NCBI GenBank assembly: GCA_022749755.1
Contig: CM040441.1
Location: 24,681,603-24,745,602 of the forward strand
Source: Azadirachta indica
Lineage: Eukaryota > Streptophyta > Magnoliopsida > Sapindales > Meliaceae
Length of the DNA: 64,000 bases
Direction of reading: 5' to 3'
Part shown: one piece after another, positions 11,120 through 23,589 of the stretch
Layout of the letters: each line of letters starts with the position of its first letter
Position numbering within the stretch: the stretch's first letter is position 1
The notes under the pieces: model-generated
Told to the model about the DNA's origin: nothing
Databases searched by the model: none
What the model saw: only the letters and a program-made list of their open reading frames with translations
Translations under genes and position numbers: made by a program

Positions 11120-11975
11120 TGTAAATTAAACAGCAAACAGCAACAAGGAAACAACCCCCATCAACAGAAACAGTAGAAGAAAATCAGCAGCAACCTGCAG
11201 GTATAAACAGAAAACTGCAGCAAGATACATCCACAACAACAGGAAACTGTAGAGAATGAAACAAGAGACAAATCTAAAGCGGGGCAGCAACAAAGTGGAT
11301 CCGAGGCAGAGGAGCAGCATCATCAGCACAATAACCACTATTCGTCAGCATAAACCAGCAACAGACTAAGAAGAAAGCTCTATGAAATATCTCTAATTAT
11401 AAGAAGAGTCTAGCAAGCAAGAAAGAGTGGTTTTAGAGTCACTTTCCAACCAAACAAACTGCCATCCCCGTTTAGCAGCATGATTAACCACATAACAGCC
11501 ATTACTTCTGCACAAAAAGAAGTATTATCCCAAATTCACTGCAAAAGCTCCTAGGAAGCAACTGGAATGATCTCGAAAAAACACCACCACAAGCTGCTTC
11601 ACCAGGATTGCCTTTAGATAGTCCATCCGTATTCACCTTGATGAAAGGAAAAACGGGAAGCAACCAAAGAACCTGGGTAATCGGTGGAGCTTTGCAAAGA
11701 TTGGCAGGAATTCCAGCAGCTTGCAAAATGCAAAGGTCTGAAGACGAATAGAAGAAACCAGGGCTAGCTGAAGACCAAGATCTAAGATAAGACTTACAAG
11801 ACAAAATGATCTCAGCATGAGAATACATAGTATTCTTAAAAATCGAGCGATTACGGGCCTTCCACATGTGATAGAAAATGAGAAAACATAAAAAAGCGCC
11901 AAACATGAGCAAGCTGAGATCGAAAATTTTTGGAAATGATAGCTTGCCAGAGAGTCGTGAAACTACTCGAGACTG
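11120..11975 (-). mobile_element. LINE fragment with RNase H-like domain
   Basis: Minus-strand frame 11502-11912 contains YHMWKARNRSIFKN, typical of the region after the reverse transcriptase in plant LINEs. It also contains KVNTDGLSKGNPGEAACGGV, the first catalytic block of the RNase H-like domain (RVT_3). After a frame break near 11510 the domain continues with NHAAKRGWQFVWLESDSK, the second block. The rest to about 11120 is C/A-rich 3' untranslated-like sequence. The RT and endonuclease are absent, so this is a dead, 5'-truncated copy. Its beginning is duplicated at the right end of the window. Confidence 0.75.
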
Positions 11976-12116
11976 ATAACTACTTTATTACTACATGTTT
12001 GTGTATGTTATTCCTTACTTTAATTCATTGCTTAAAACAAAAAACTCATTGATTTACCTCTTTTGTTGCGGATGAACGAGAATTATTTTAAATAATATTT
12101 ATTTCATATGTTCAAG

Positions 12117-12206
12117 TTACAAATATAAACCATTTGTTTCATACCAGCTTATAATCGATAGTAGCATAAACAGAATAAAGATATTATTTGTACTGAGAGA
12201 GCCCAT
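12117..12206 (-). pseudogene. SPH remnant: signal peptide only
   Basis: ATG at 12206 begins a 29-codon frame whose sequence (MGSLSTNNIFILFMLLSIIS...) closely resembles the signal peptide and following WYETN of the 8337-8767 locus (CYETD). It stops at once and has no mature SPH domain. The upstream bases also resemble the leader of that locus. A deletion, probably connected with the adjoining LINE insertion, has removed the rest. Confidence 0.65.
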
Positions 12207-12517
12207 TTATTTCAGGGGAGGAGAGCAAGTTATGGTAGGCTTTCAAGTTTTTTGATATATTATAAGGAGTAAAAATAATATGAAATAAAATCCATTTCCA
12301 GAACGGCTAGTTTTGAGTTGTTATTAATTAACTTGCAACTTTCTAGATATGGATACTCTAAAAATAGATGTAGCATTTATGAGAAGTATCTAACTATGAT
12401 ATACCATTTATGACTAAAAATGCTCGTATTGTTTAGCCACAATGGTGTACCATATATTTTGAAAATTGAAACATGATATATTTAAAATTTGACAAGCATG
12501 ATTTGGAAGTAATTTCT

Positions 12518-14259
12518 TGTAACATCCTCAATTTTAAGAAATTTCGACAGAATTTTCGTTATTATGTAGTATGCGTCAAATATATAATTTTGTAAGTTTT
12601 AAAATTTCACTCTAAACACTTCCAAAAAATTAAACACCAACTGCTTCATTTTATTACTTAACAAAATATAATCAGTTCCATGCTTCTAAAATCTAAGTAC
12701 AAGCATGGAAATTACATTAAAATCATGCATTGTAAAATCCTACTATTATAATTACACATAATTTCAAAAGTAACAAAATCTTAATTTTGGAATATCTTTT
12801 ATTTTCTACTTACAAATGTTCATCATTACCTAAACTTAAAAAGTAAGGATAAGCTAACATCCATCAGATATTTATATACAAAGGTATTTTTAAAATTTAA
12901 AATGAACAAATTTAGACATGAAAATCGCTTCTCAACAAAAACTGTAGTAGAACACTAAGTCAAAATCTCAATTTTAATATTTATATAAATAACATAAAAC
13001 CCATTAATTTCATTATTTGAAAACAATTTCCATTAATTTTTGTACTTGCGTACTTTACTGACATTATTCCGAAGGATCGCCGTCTCAAAAACTGACCATA
13101 CGTACTTTAAGGATATTATTCTCAGGGATCGCCGCCTCATCAAAAACGACCTTTAGAGGCATTATTCCTAAGAACCCCGCACCAAACACCGGTGTCACAT
13201 CACAAAAATAACTATGACCATTATATTTTTGTTTATCAAATTATTTCATAACATTTTCATACAATCATCCTTTTATAAAAATACGAAACATATTGATACA
13301 ATTTTCTCACTATATGTGAAAATATAGCATGCAAATAAAAATTTTTATTTAAATTCGATTTGAAAAATAATTAATTGAATCAGCATGTGATAATTCAGAA
13401 GACTCGTAAATGTTAATTAAAAATGTTGGATGTTATAAAACACCCTACTTTTCAGTTTTAGAATTAAAATCTACCAAATGCATATAAATACCTACTTGAA
13501 TATCACACAAAATTCCTATACTCCTATTGACTTTTTATTCTCCTCAGAATTACTCCCTAATACCAATTTAACAATAATAATAAATAATGTTTCAGACTTC
13601 ATTATCTAAAATATGTACATATATATGTGGGCATTAAAACATATTTCTATATACTAACTAAATTATGTAAAGAATTTACTAAACTTAAAACCCAATCATT
13701 AAAAATTAAATACTAACTGAACCTCTTTTCTTTGCTTTCTTTGTTTTCCCTTCTTTTCTGATTTTGTTTTTTACCTTAGCCTTTAGTTTGTAAATGCAAA
13801 GTTTATATATATAGATATAAGTTTACCCGCCACTTCAACAAAGCTCTTTTTATTTAATTATTTATTATTTTATTTTTATACGTGTTTTTCTGCCACATGG
13901 TCACGTAATGAATTAATAAGCACACCTAACTTTTTTTTTCCTTCCTTTTTTCCCTATAACACCTGGTGACCCATTCATGCCACAACCAATTATTAAATCA
14001 AATAAATGAAAGATAATGGCCTCTCAATTTCAATCAAATCCTTCAACTTATCTTTTTATACTTTTCACCCGCAACAAAACTTATATTAACCAAGAATTCT
14101 ATTCTTTTAAAATTATAAACACATTTTTCCTAATAAAAACCTTTTAAAAAAATAAATGCATCTACATTATAATTTCTAAACTTCTATGTCTTCATATAAT
14201 ACAAAATGGATGCATCCAGCATGTGCATTCCGATTAAAATAAGAATCTAGGACATTACA
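12518..14259 (-). repeat. LTR of a Ty3/gypsy (Tekay/Del-like) element
   Basis: Begins TGTAACATCC and ends GGACATTACA on the plus strand, so its termini are TG...CA with short inverted ends. Read on the minus strand it follows the integrase fragment, separated by a purine-rich GGTAAGGAGG tract at about 14260-14269, so it is the 3' LTR. Around 13040-13190 there are three imperfect repeats of about 50 bases, each containing an ATTATTC/ATTCC word and a GGGATCGCCG- or GAACCCCGC-like word. Length is about 1.74 kb. I found no matching 5' LTR. Confidence 0.65.
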
Positions 14260-15215
14260 ACCTCCTTACCAAAAAAAGGACCAATAAATCTTGGAGCAAG
14301 TTTCCCACTCTTCTCGAACTTAGCTATTTTGGTATGAGATTTGACCTTTAAGAAAACATGATAACACACTTCAAATTCCAATGGTCTCTATCTATGATTT
14401 GCGTAACTCTTTTGATAGCTTTGAGCTGTAAGAAACTGTTGTCTAATTATCTTTACTTTCTCAGTAATTTCTCTTACCAATATCGATGCCTCACCAACTT
14501 CCGCCCAACAAATAAGAAATTGACATGGACTACCATACAATGCCTCAAAAGGAGCCATTCCAAGACTATTCTAATAATTATTGTTGTAGGAAAATTTGAT
14601 TGAAGATAAATGTTCAGCCCATGAGCCTTGAACTTCTAAGGCATAAGATCTGAGCATATCCTTTAGTATTTAGATAACTCTTTCAAATTGACCATCTATT
14701 CAAGGATGATAGGTTATACTAAAATTCAACTAATTGTTCATAGCTTTATGTAAACTTCTCCAAAATTGTGAGGTAAATCTTGTATCTCTCTCGAATGCAA
14801 TTAATAAAGGCATTCTATGTAAGCTCACTATCTCCTGAACATACAATTTACTCAAAATTTCTAGAAAATTAGTAGATTTGACAGGTAAAAAGTGAGCAGA
14901 CTTTATAATCTATCCACAATTATCTATACACTTTCGTGATTCTTTCGGATTTTGGGTAGCCCTCTCACAAAATCCATAATTATATATTCTTATTTTTACT
15001 CAGTAATAGATTCCCCATGTCTCTTTTCATCCCATTCCACCAAAAACCCCTACGCAAGTTTTGGTACATCTTCATACCATCAAGATGTAAGGTAAATTTG
15101 AATCTATAAGCCTTACTAAGCACATCTTTTCTAAGAAACTTATTCGATGGTACAAAAAGTCTACCAGCAAACCCTAAACCACTACATGAATCTATAGACC
15201 ACCCTTCTATGGCCA
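14260..15215 (-). mobile_element. Ty3/gypsy integrase fragment, decayed
   Basis: Minus-strand translation shows the zinc-binding region of a gypsy integrase (TKMYQN-like: LDGMKMYQNLRRGFWWNGMK within 14980-15216). In several broken frames down to about 14290 it shows core pieces such as DGQFERVI, GMAPFEALYG and a final LAPRFIGPF. The order and the adjoining LTR fit a Tekay/Del-type element. Many stops and frameshifts are present. Gag, protease and RT are missing: the fragment ends abruptly against copia sequence at about 15216. Confidence 0.75.
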
Positions 15216-15699
15216 TGATCTAGAAAAATCACCCAGAAAAATACAAATACCGTTGGCAAAATGTTAGTTAGTGGGATTACCAACCCAGTCTGCATCATAA
15301 AAGGTACATAACTGTAGAGACGAATGAGTAGAGAAATGAAGCCCATGAAACAGGGTGCTCTAGATGTAGCGAAGAAAGTGAAGAACAGTTATATAATGAG
15401 GAGAATGGGGAACAGACATAAACTGACTCACAATATGAATAGCATAAGAGATGTTAGGTCAAGTAACTGTAAGATAAACTAAACTACCAACCAGTTGCCT
15501 ATAAAGGGCAGCATCTTCAAGTGGAACCCTGTCAAAGGGTGTGAGTTTGGCATTGAGCTTTAGAGGAGTAAAGGCAATTTTATTGTCAGTCAACCCAGCT
15601 CAAGCAAGAAAATCTGATGCATACTTGGCTTGAGAAAGATAGTAACCATCAAAATTAGAAAGTACCTCCAAACCAATAAAGTAGTTAAGATGGTCAAGA

Positions 15700-16300
15700 T
15701 CTTTCATCTCAAAATGTTACTGAAGTGAGGTCTTGAGAGTAGATATTCTATCATCACTAGTAATGATGATGGACATCATCATTAGTAATGATAACATCAT
15801 CTAAATAAAGTAAGAGAAGAATACAACCATGATATGTGTTGCGAATAAAGAGCATTGTATCATAAAAGTTAGAATGCAAACCAAGTTATTGAATAATAGT
15901 ACTAAACTTGGCAAACCATGCTCAAGGAGCTCGTCTAAGACCATACAAGGCATGACAAAACTTGCAGACTTTATATGGTAGATAGGAATATCCTAGAGAA
16001 GGCTTCATATAAACATTTTTAGTAAGATCACAATTAAGAAAGGAATTTTAACATCTATCTAAAATAGTGTCCATCAGCATACAGCAGCTACTGTCAAAAG
16101 ACTTCGTACATATGTCATACGAGCAATAAGGGCAAAGGTTTCTTCATAGTCAACACCATATTCCTGACTGAATCACTTAACAACTAGTTTAACTTTATAC
16201 CATTCAATAGAGCCATCAGCTTTAGTTTTGATTTTGTAAAGCCATTTGTAACTAATTACTAATTTTTTAACTGACAAATCAATCAGATCCATATATGTGA
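15700..16300 (-). pseudogene. Copia reverse transcriptase region, broken
   Basis: Minus-strand fragments in order: FLNCDLTKNVYMKPSLG, CKFCHALYGLRRAPWAWFAK, then LLLLYLDDVIIT, the copia form of the RT active site with both aspartates kept. Interrupted by several in-frame stops. A short ATCATCATTAGTAATGATGATG-like duplication occurs next to the active-site codons near 15750-15800. Confidence 0.75.
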
Positions 16301-17362
16301 TTTTTCAAGAGTCTGTAGTTCTTCAGCCATTGCTTGCTACTAAACAGGATTGAAACTGACCTCACAATAAGATTGAGGCTCATACAAGGAAAAAGTAGTA
16401 GAGAAGTAATTTTAATCTTGAAATTTAATAGGAAATTTTCTTACTTGATTGGATTGACGAGGTGGAGGAGGAGGATCAAAAGAATTAGACAGAGAAACAA
16501 TAGAGCGTTATATATGGACCCAAAAAACGAGGTCTTCAACTTAAGAGTAGGCAGTGGTGTAGTGGATATATTTGCTGAGGGCTTATCTGAATTACTTGCA
16601 TTAATATTATTAGAAAATAAATCTATAGAATCATGAGTAATGAATAAAGTAAGATTAGACTAGGAACAAAAATTGGAAATAGAAGAGAACATTTTGTGTT
16701 CCTAAAAGACTACATATCTAGATATACGAAGTCAATTGGACATAGAATCCCAACAACTATAACCTTTGTGTTCAATGTCATATCCTAAAAAATAACATAA
16801 ATGAGCCCATGGTTCTAATTTGGTATATTCATGAAGCTGTAGAAGAACAAAACAGGCATAACCAAAGATTTTAAGAAGACTATGGTTAAGAGGAGTCCCA
16901 AACAGTTGCTCATAAGGAGATTGATTACCAACAAGTGGGAAAGGAAGACGATTGATAATGTATATAGCTATACGAATAGCTTCCCCCTAAAAACTTTCTG
17001 AAAAGGAGGTAGAGATGAGAAGTGCACAGACAGTTTCAAGGATATGTTGCATTCAACCCGACCATTTTGTTAGGATGTGCCAAAACAAGAGCATTGACAA
17101 AGAGTGCCATTGATTTGTAAGAGATTTTAAACTCAAAATCTTTGTATTTCATACATTATCAGTGCGAAAAAATTTAATGAAATAAGAAAATTATGTTTGA
17201 ATCATTTTAATAAAATCACGATAAATTTTGGATAACTTTGATATGTGCTTCATAAGATAAAACTAGGTATAACGTTAATAATGATCAATAAAAATGACAA
17301 AGTATTAGGAATCTTCCATAGTGGCATTAGGGGAAGGCCCTCTGACATTAGAATGGATGAAA

Positions 17363-17728
17363 TTAAAACGGAGCAGTAGAAATAGAATTACTATTATTAA
17401 AAAGTAAAGCGGTATGTTTTGCTAATTGACAGAAGACACAATTAATTTGATCATGAGATACATTACCCAGAATACCACTAGAAACTAGTGAATGAAGATA
17501 ATCGAGTGACATATACCCTAGTTGGAAATGCCAAAAACTCAAGGAAGAAACAAAATTTGTGGAGGCAACAAGTAGAGGAATGGAGTAATATGCGTATAGC
17601 AGATGAAGACTGATGAGCAGGAATAGACGTCTAACTTTATGGCCTATCCTAAAAGTCTGACTCGTCTTTGAATCCTGCATGCTACAACCAGAAACAATGA
17701 AAAGAGCATAAAGGCTAAAATCACACAA
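17363..17728 (-). pseudogene. Copia GAG-pre-integrase domain
   Basis: 121-codon open stretch within the copia element. The core WHFQLGYMSLDYLHSLVSSG followed by CVFCQLAKHTALLFNNS is the GAG-pre-integrase zinc region (the usual second histidine of LGHMS is Y here). The N-terminal part is the protease-to-integrase linker. The open length is by chance; frames before and after are broken. Confidence 0.75.
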
Positions 17729-19583
17729 TTGACCAACAGAAAAAATGTTGAGAGTGAGAAAGGGAATTAGAAAAGTGTCAGGTAAAGAGAGATTAGATAA
17801 AGTGATTTAGCCTAAATACCTGACATGTATAACAGATCCATTCGCAGTTTATATGGTAGGAAAATGTTGGACAAAAGATTTAGAAAAAAGACAATAGAGT
17901 CTGCAGTTATATGATTACAGCATATAGAGTCAAAGTACTAAGAATATATACTTGATGGAACTAAAGAAGCTAAAATAAGAAGATTATTAAATTTCTGCAA
18001 AAGTTGTTGAAGAAGAGACATGAGATTAGTGGTGGTAAGGGATGGAGAGGTAAGATAGTCGTTGGTGTTATCAGTAGCAATAACAGACCTTAGTGGACGC
18101 TTTGGTCTTACTTTATTTAGACAGTCTCGTACAAAGTGTTGAAGACCAACTTTGTGACAAACTTTGCATCTCCTGATGGGATAATTAAGAACCTAATGAC
18201 CATTCTCATGGCAATACTTATAGCTTACTGTAGAGGTAGGCTAAGAAGTTGAAGTTGTAGCTAGAGTAGTGTTAGGGCGAGGTGGCTATAAATGAGCAAG
18301 CCGAGTTTCTTCGGAGATAAACATATCAATAGCTTCATCAAAAGTAGGTAAAGATTTCTGGGAAAGAAAGGAAGCTCGAGTAAGTTTAAATGTATCTTGT
18401 AAGGTCATGAGAAATATCATTAATCTTTTCTAGTCTCTATAAGTGATAAATCTCGTTGTATCCTCAGAGATTGTCTAGTTAGATTCTAAACGAAATAATT
18501 GGTCCCATAAAAACTGCATCTGTGAGTGAAAGTCAAAAATAAACTAGCCGAGCTCTTGGCGCATCTGATGAAGCTTGCATAAGATCTAATACTGGTATGA
18601 CAAATCAATGGAAGTATATCGATGAGTAAGAAAGTAGTACAATATTTTAATTGTCTCAAATCTCCCAAATTGTAGATAGATGAAAGGGATAGAGGTATTA
18701 TGAAACCACATAATAATATGGTGATTTTTGCTATCCCACTTTTCTAACTAGTCAGCAAACTTTTCATTAGTGTCTTCATCTATTTTAATAGGTTTGGTGA
18801 TATAGCCAGTAACATATTGTCAAAGACGATGTCCTTTGAGAAATCTGAATATTGCTTAAGGCTATAAAACATAGTTATGCCCATCTAATTGAACGTGAAT
18901 AACGTGAAAAACATTAGATTTATCCATGATGTAAGGATATCAATGCAAAATAGACTGGCGATGATGGTTGACTTGCTGAAAAGTTTCCCGAACAGTGAGA
19001 GGTAGAACTAGTTTGGACTTGGCGTTGACTACAGTGGTAGGTGGCCCGAGACAAGAAATAAAGGCCACAGATAGGTTGGTTTATCTCTTTTGAGGTGAAT
19101 GATGATGGCGGTGAGACAAGACGCACTGTTGATTAGCAAGAGCAAGAATGGGCAAAAGCATGTTTGAATCGAATTTAATCGAGATGATAGATTGCCAAAA
19201 ACAAGGATTGGGGACCATGTGAAAAGTGGCTGGCCAATTTTGAATCAAACAGCGATTGTGGTGAGGCAAGACACACCGCTACTTGGTCAGATTAGAGCTT
19301 GATAGAATCACGAAAACGTTGTCTTTACGACGATGAAAAGTGGCGCGTGGAAAAAGATAGAGGCAACGACTATGCTAGCTAGCTTGTTCTCAAGCTATAG
19401 GCATCGACGTTGTTGAAAATGAACGTCACGATAGGGTGGCATGTAAGACTCACACATAAACAGAGAAGGGGGCCCGTAGGATACATGTGCAATTAAGAAG
19501 GGCGATAGTTCAACAATGTCAAGAGACAGAATCCCAGAAACTAGAACTGAAAGGAAAATCGGGACTGAGACGAAGCCAAACTT

Positions 19584-19596
19584 GGCTCTAATACCA
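19584..19596 (-). other. Primer-binding site of the copia element
   Basis: Minus-strand TGGTATTAGAGCC directly after the 5' LTR. It corresponds, with one change, to the TGGTATCAGAGCC site that plant copia elements use to pair with initiator methionine tRNA. Confidence 0.75.
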
Positions 19597-19841
19597 TGAA
19601 AAAAATATGTTTCTTATTTCTTAAATAAGTTAATGTAGAATAGTGGCCTTTATATAGGCTTTACAAATCAGTATATAAGGAAACAAATATTATATAATTA
19701 TGTATAATATTTATAGAAAGAAATCAAAATAAGAAAAGAAAAGAAAAGAAATCATATTAAAGAAGGAAAATGTTAATAATATTGATCAACAAAATCAAGG
19801 AAAGAAATCAAATTGATTTCATTAATCAATTATCATTAACA
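19597..19841 (-). repeat. 5' LTR of the copia element
   Basis: 245 bases ending TG...CA on both strands. Minus strand begins TGTTAATGATAATTG and ends TTTTTTTCA next to the primer-binding site. Its sequence (AAATATGTTT..., GGCTTTACAAA) resembles the outer parts of the insertion at 29660-31326, showing the two come from the same family. Confidence 0.7.
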
Positions 19842-21239
19842 CCAGCAACTCAGTAGAGCCAGCCACATAAAACTTGTGCATATCATGTTCTAAGCTAGTA
19901 GGAAACCAAATCAAAAACCTCTGCAATAAGCAAGAAAGTAAAACAAAAGGTAGCTGACACAATTCCTCCTAATCACATGCACTCATCAGATAAGTACAAA
20001 CTTGTGATCAAATGAAAAAATAAGAAGCAATATATCCAAATATCAATCCATATAAAGCAACCTAGAGCTAGAAGATAAAAAAAGAAAGAAAGATAGATCC
20101 TTGACAAATAAGTGTGCAAATGGAAATAATGTGACCATAGTACGACAACACAAAGTTGGGACAGTGTCCATAAGTGGATTGAGCTACACAAAACAAAGTC
20201 AGAGAACACTATCACTGGCAGGATTAGGAACTTCGTCATCATGACCGTTCCCTAAAAATAGTTTCTTCATTGTTACCTAGACATCAGTATCTCTCAAAAC
20301 CATGTTCTTACCTTCATCCTCACCTTCCTTTTCAGTTTCATCTTGTTCGTTATCTTCGGAGTTACTTCCATAACGTTCTTAGCCATACTTAAAGCCTTGT
20401 CTAAGAAGCTTTAATTCTCATGATAGAAGTTTCCTTTTAAACATAGTCATGGTATTTGTAAAACCTTTCATGTAGTAGCATGGATAGCAGTTACCAACTC
20501 ACTGTCTAGGTTGGTAATACGAGTCTTCAAGTTATCCCCTCTCTTTACTTACTTCAACAAGTTGTTTATCTTTCTTTTCTAAGGAGAGTTGGAAACCCTC
20601 TCTTTCACTCAAGAGCTTGGTAACTCGATCCTCAAGTCTTTTCTTCTCTTTCTTGAAATTTTCACACTCGTGTTCCATTTGCACACTAAAGAAACGAAAA
20701 AGCTATGAAGTCGGTATTTCGTTGAAGAAGTTCTTAAGGAGTAAAACCAAAGTTATAGTTTTAGATAATAGCTATATATAGCTAGTACTAAAAGTAAGGG
20801 ACTCCATGTTGAGTCCATGGATCCGATGTCTTATAGAGCCGACGTGTCACACTCTCGCCAAATGCCCAAATCCCTTGATTGAAGTCCTAATCTTGTTATA
20901 GGCCACCCATGCCAGGTCTATTTTTAGGACCACAATCCAATAAGAAATAAGCCCAATAGAAACAAACTCAGTGCAGATAAAAACCCAAGGCAATTAGATT
21001 CAAAATAAAAATAACGACTCACAATCAAAATGAAATTAAATTAAAAGAATTCTAATCGAAATTAAAAAAAAAGAACTACTCACTTTAGGAAAAGGAAAAA
21101 GAACGTATAAATAGAGAGGAAAAACAAGAAAGGGGGACATTTTAGAATACCTTTTTCCTCATAACCTAAAAATTTACTAGTTGAAATCAGATAGATGAAA
21201 TCTGGTATCAACAAAGAAAATAGAAAAATATTGGTGGAT
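19842..21239. other. Unassigned, contains a decayed coiled-coil ORF and an LTR-like end
   Basis: No intact gene. Apart from the coiled-coil remnant (listed separately), minus-strand frames near 20230-20400 give an acidic stretch (EDNEQDETEKEGEDEG). At about 21098-21220 the plus strand has a GTATAAATAGAG box and, about 105 bases on, TCTGGTATCAAC. That pairing looks like the end of a retroelement LTR plus an initiator-tRNA primer site, but I found no second LTR. Confidence 0.35.
20532..20678 (-). pseudogene. Coiled-coil ORF remnant, unknown family
   Basis: 48-codon frame from an ATG at 20678, highly charged (KKEKKRLEDRVTKLLSEREG, then LEKKDKQLVEVSKERG) with heptad-like leucines, clearly a coiled-coil. 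It ends at a TAA, and acidic sequence continues in other frames to about 20230. Plant retroelement-associated proteins often contain such coiled coils, but I do not recognise the family. A degraded host gene is also possible. Confidence 0.4.
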
Positions 21240-23230
21240 TAAATATTGGTCAAGATTTATTCTCATTTTGTTACTTCTTATTTTATTAACAATTAATCAC
21301 CTTTTCTATATTTTGTTAAAATTAATAATAGATCATAGGATTATCCTTATTATGTTTTATTTTGGTTTTTGGTATTGTTATAATAGACAAGATACATAAA
21401 AAGTTAAGAAGGAAAATATTGATAGAGTTAATATTAATTAATATATATTCCTAATTTGTTATTTCCTATTTATTAACAATTAATCACTAATGCGAAATAA
21501 TCACCATTTTATATTTGTTCAAATAATTAAATCTGAATGAATGAGAGATGATCCTTATTTATATTCTACACCTTATTTTGATAAAGGAAATAAGAGAATG
21601 AATTAGCAAAGAGATGAAGAAAAGCACACTAATAATACAATATTTATAATTAGGAAAATTAAAACATGCTTCTCTTGAGGTTTGAGAAAAATTCGCATAT
21701 ATCTCCTTTGAACCGTTAGTTGATTATTAGAGAAACATTAAAATCAATAGCATTTTTGGACATTCCACTACCTTAACCATTTAATTTTGTGCAAGTCAAT
21801 AATTAGAATTTAAAATTAAATAATAATATTTAATATTATCAATTCATCCACACTTTTTAACAATATTTCCTAGAATTGTAAACATAATTTTTGTAAATTA
21901 GACTAACATATATTTTTGAGTATCATAAACATAATTTATTCATGAAAAAGCAACCAACTATTTTATTTTTTTTTATTTTTTATACTTTGAAAATTAATAA
22001 TTATATTCATATTTAAATTTTAAAAATTAAAATAAGTAACATTAAACTTTTAACTTTTATGTTTCATGTAAAGCAATGTAATATTTATCAATTGGATAAC
22101 ACATTTTTAGAGTATTTTAAAAAATTCTTATGTTATTTTACTATATAACGGATAAATAATACATTGTATAAAATTGCAAAATTCATATAGCATAGACCCA
22201 CATTACACATATTTAAGCATACTAATAATGCATAGGTTTTGTCTTGAATTTTTGTTCATTCTATAAAGGAAATAGTTGGGGCATTTTGGTTTTTTATAAA
22301 ATTTGAATGATCAATTAATAGTTAAGGAGAAATATATGTAGATTTATCTAAACTTACCATCCACGTGTAGGTTTCCTAAACCTAAGAGAAGGTATGTGTT
22401 AATTTTCTTTTATAATTATATTATAATGTAAATAAAAATATATTGAGCTAAAAATATAAATAAGTAAATAAAACAGATTGCAAAATAAATAAAATTTATA
22501 TTTTAGTTATAATATATTGTAAAATAAATAAACTTATATTATTTTTTATATAATATATTAATAAACATTTTAGTTATCAATGAGTTATAAAACAAAATAT
22601 ATTATTATTTTAATATTTATTTTCAATTAGTTGTTGAAAATATTTTTTTAGCTAATTACTATTATATATGGGTATAATTGTTATTTTATATTTTTTAATA
22701 AATTAAAATTTTTTTATGAGTATTTTTTGAAACTATTAAAACTATTTTAGTTAATAGACTAAACTTTAGATACTCATATGTTATTATATTTTACCCTGTC
22801 AACTAACTAAATATGTATCATGAAAATAAAAGAGGGATCGGAGTATTAAGTCAAATAAGAGGGAAAAATCTCTTGAGATACCTTGATTATAGTTTACATT
22901 AAACTTTATTATATCTTTGCATTTATGCTTATTTAGCCTTTGTTTCGGCTCTTATTTGTTCTCCTTTTATTCTTAATTAAAGTCTAGCCTCTCTCAAGAC
23001 TTATTTAAAAAAATTAATTAAATTTTTCTTAAATACTTAAAAAAGAATATAATTTTTTTTATAATAAATATGAATTTTAATAGATATTTTTGAAATTATT
23101 CAACTAATTAGCACAATATATCAAACCTTAAGGATTTGTAAGTCTTATTTCTAATAAGAGATCTAATAAGTTTAGATACAATCATTACAAATTAAGAACT
23201 TGACAAATTTTAATTTCAAATTTTGCAGTT
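21240..23230. repeat. SPH flanking module, copy A
   Basis: AT-rich, no gene. The stretch from GTTAAAATTAATAATAGATCATAGG onward reappears, diverged, at about 23590-24500, at 25040-25270 (part) and at 28200-28380 (part). Shared landmarks are TTTGTTATTTCCTATTTATTAACAAT, GAGAGATxATCCTTATT, a CCTTTGTTTxxGCTCTTA segment and CTAATAAGAGATCTAA. It lies downstream of the SPH remnant at 23264-23383, so it marks an old tandem-duplication unit of the cluster. Confidence 0.6.
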
Positions 23231-23263
23231 AGGAGTTAAAATTAAAACACACTTCAACACTAC

Positions 23264-23383
23264 TGATTTACAGTGAACCATAACATTTGAGCCCGATTCC
23301 AATTCATTAATAACCTTAACATGATCAGCATTGCATGAAACAAGTAATAGCATGAGGAACATAAATTTTGCCAAAGAGCCCAT
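23264..23383 (-). pseudogene. SPH remnant, first 40 codons
   Basis: ATG at 23383 gives a short signal peptide (MGSLAKFMFLMLLLVSCNA) followed by DHVKVINELESGSNVMVHCK. This matches the start of the SPH domain (VTVINEIGDG...VHCKSGDDD). Similarity ends at HCKS; the rest of the domain is replaced by AT-rich module sequence. A truncated pseudogene. Confidence 0.7.
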
Positions 23384-23589
23384 CTTAATCTCTCTGTGTG
23401 TTTAATTTGTAGTATATATTAATAAAATATTGGAATAGTATCTTCCCTTTAAATAGAATAAACATGTGTGACAGATATATAATGTTAGATGACTCTTAAC
23501 AACTATGAATTAATTTAGAATACATTTGTCTATTCTTTCATTTTTTCATAGTTAGAACATGCATTAATATTAACAGTTATGGCCTTTCT

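Larger units (their letters stand above)
15216..19841 (-). mobile_element. Decayed Ty1/copia retrotransposon, 3' end missing
   Basis: Read on the minus strand in order: 5' LTR (19597-19841), a TGGTATTAGAGCC primer-binding site, gag from an ATG at 18927 with the LDGHNYVL motif, a zinc-knuckle area near 18130-18250, GAG-pre-integrase (17363-17600), integrase pieces to about 16700, and RT (about 15700-16300). RT includes VYMKPSLG, ALYGLRRAPWAWF and the catalytic YLDDVIIT. An RNase H start DADWVGNPTN lies near 15285. Gene order (integrase before RT) establishes copia. Numerous stops and frameshifts make it non-functional. It is cut at about 15216, where gypsy sequence begins, and no 3' LTR is seen. 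Confidence 0.85.

Noticed and set aside
16334..16636. 100-codon plus-strand ORF
   Set aside because: Antisense to the decayed copia integrase-RT region read on the minus strand.
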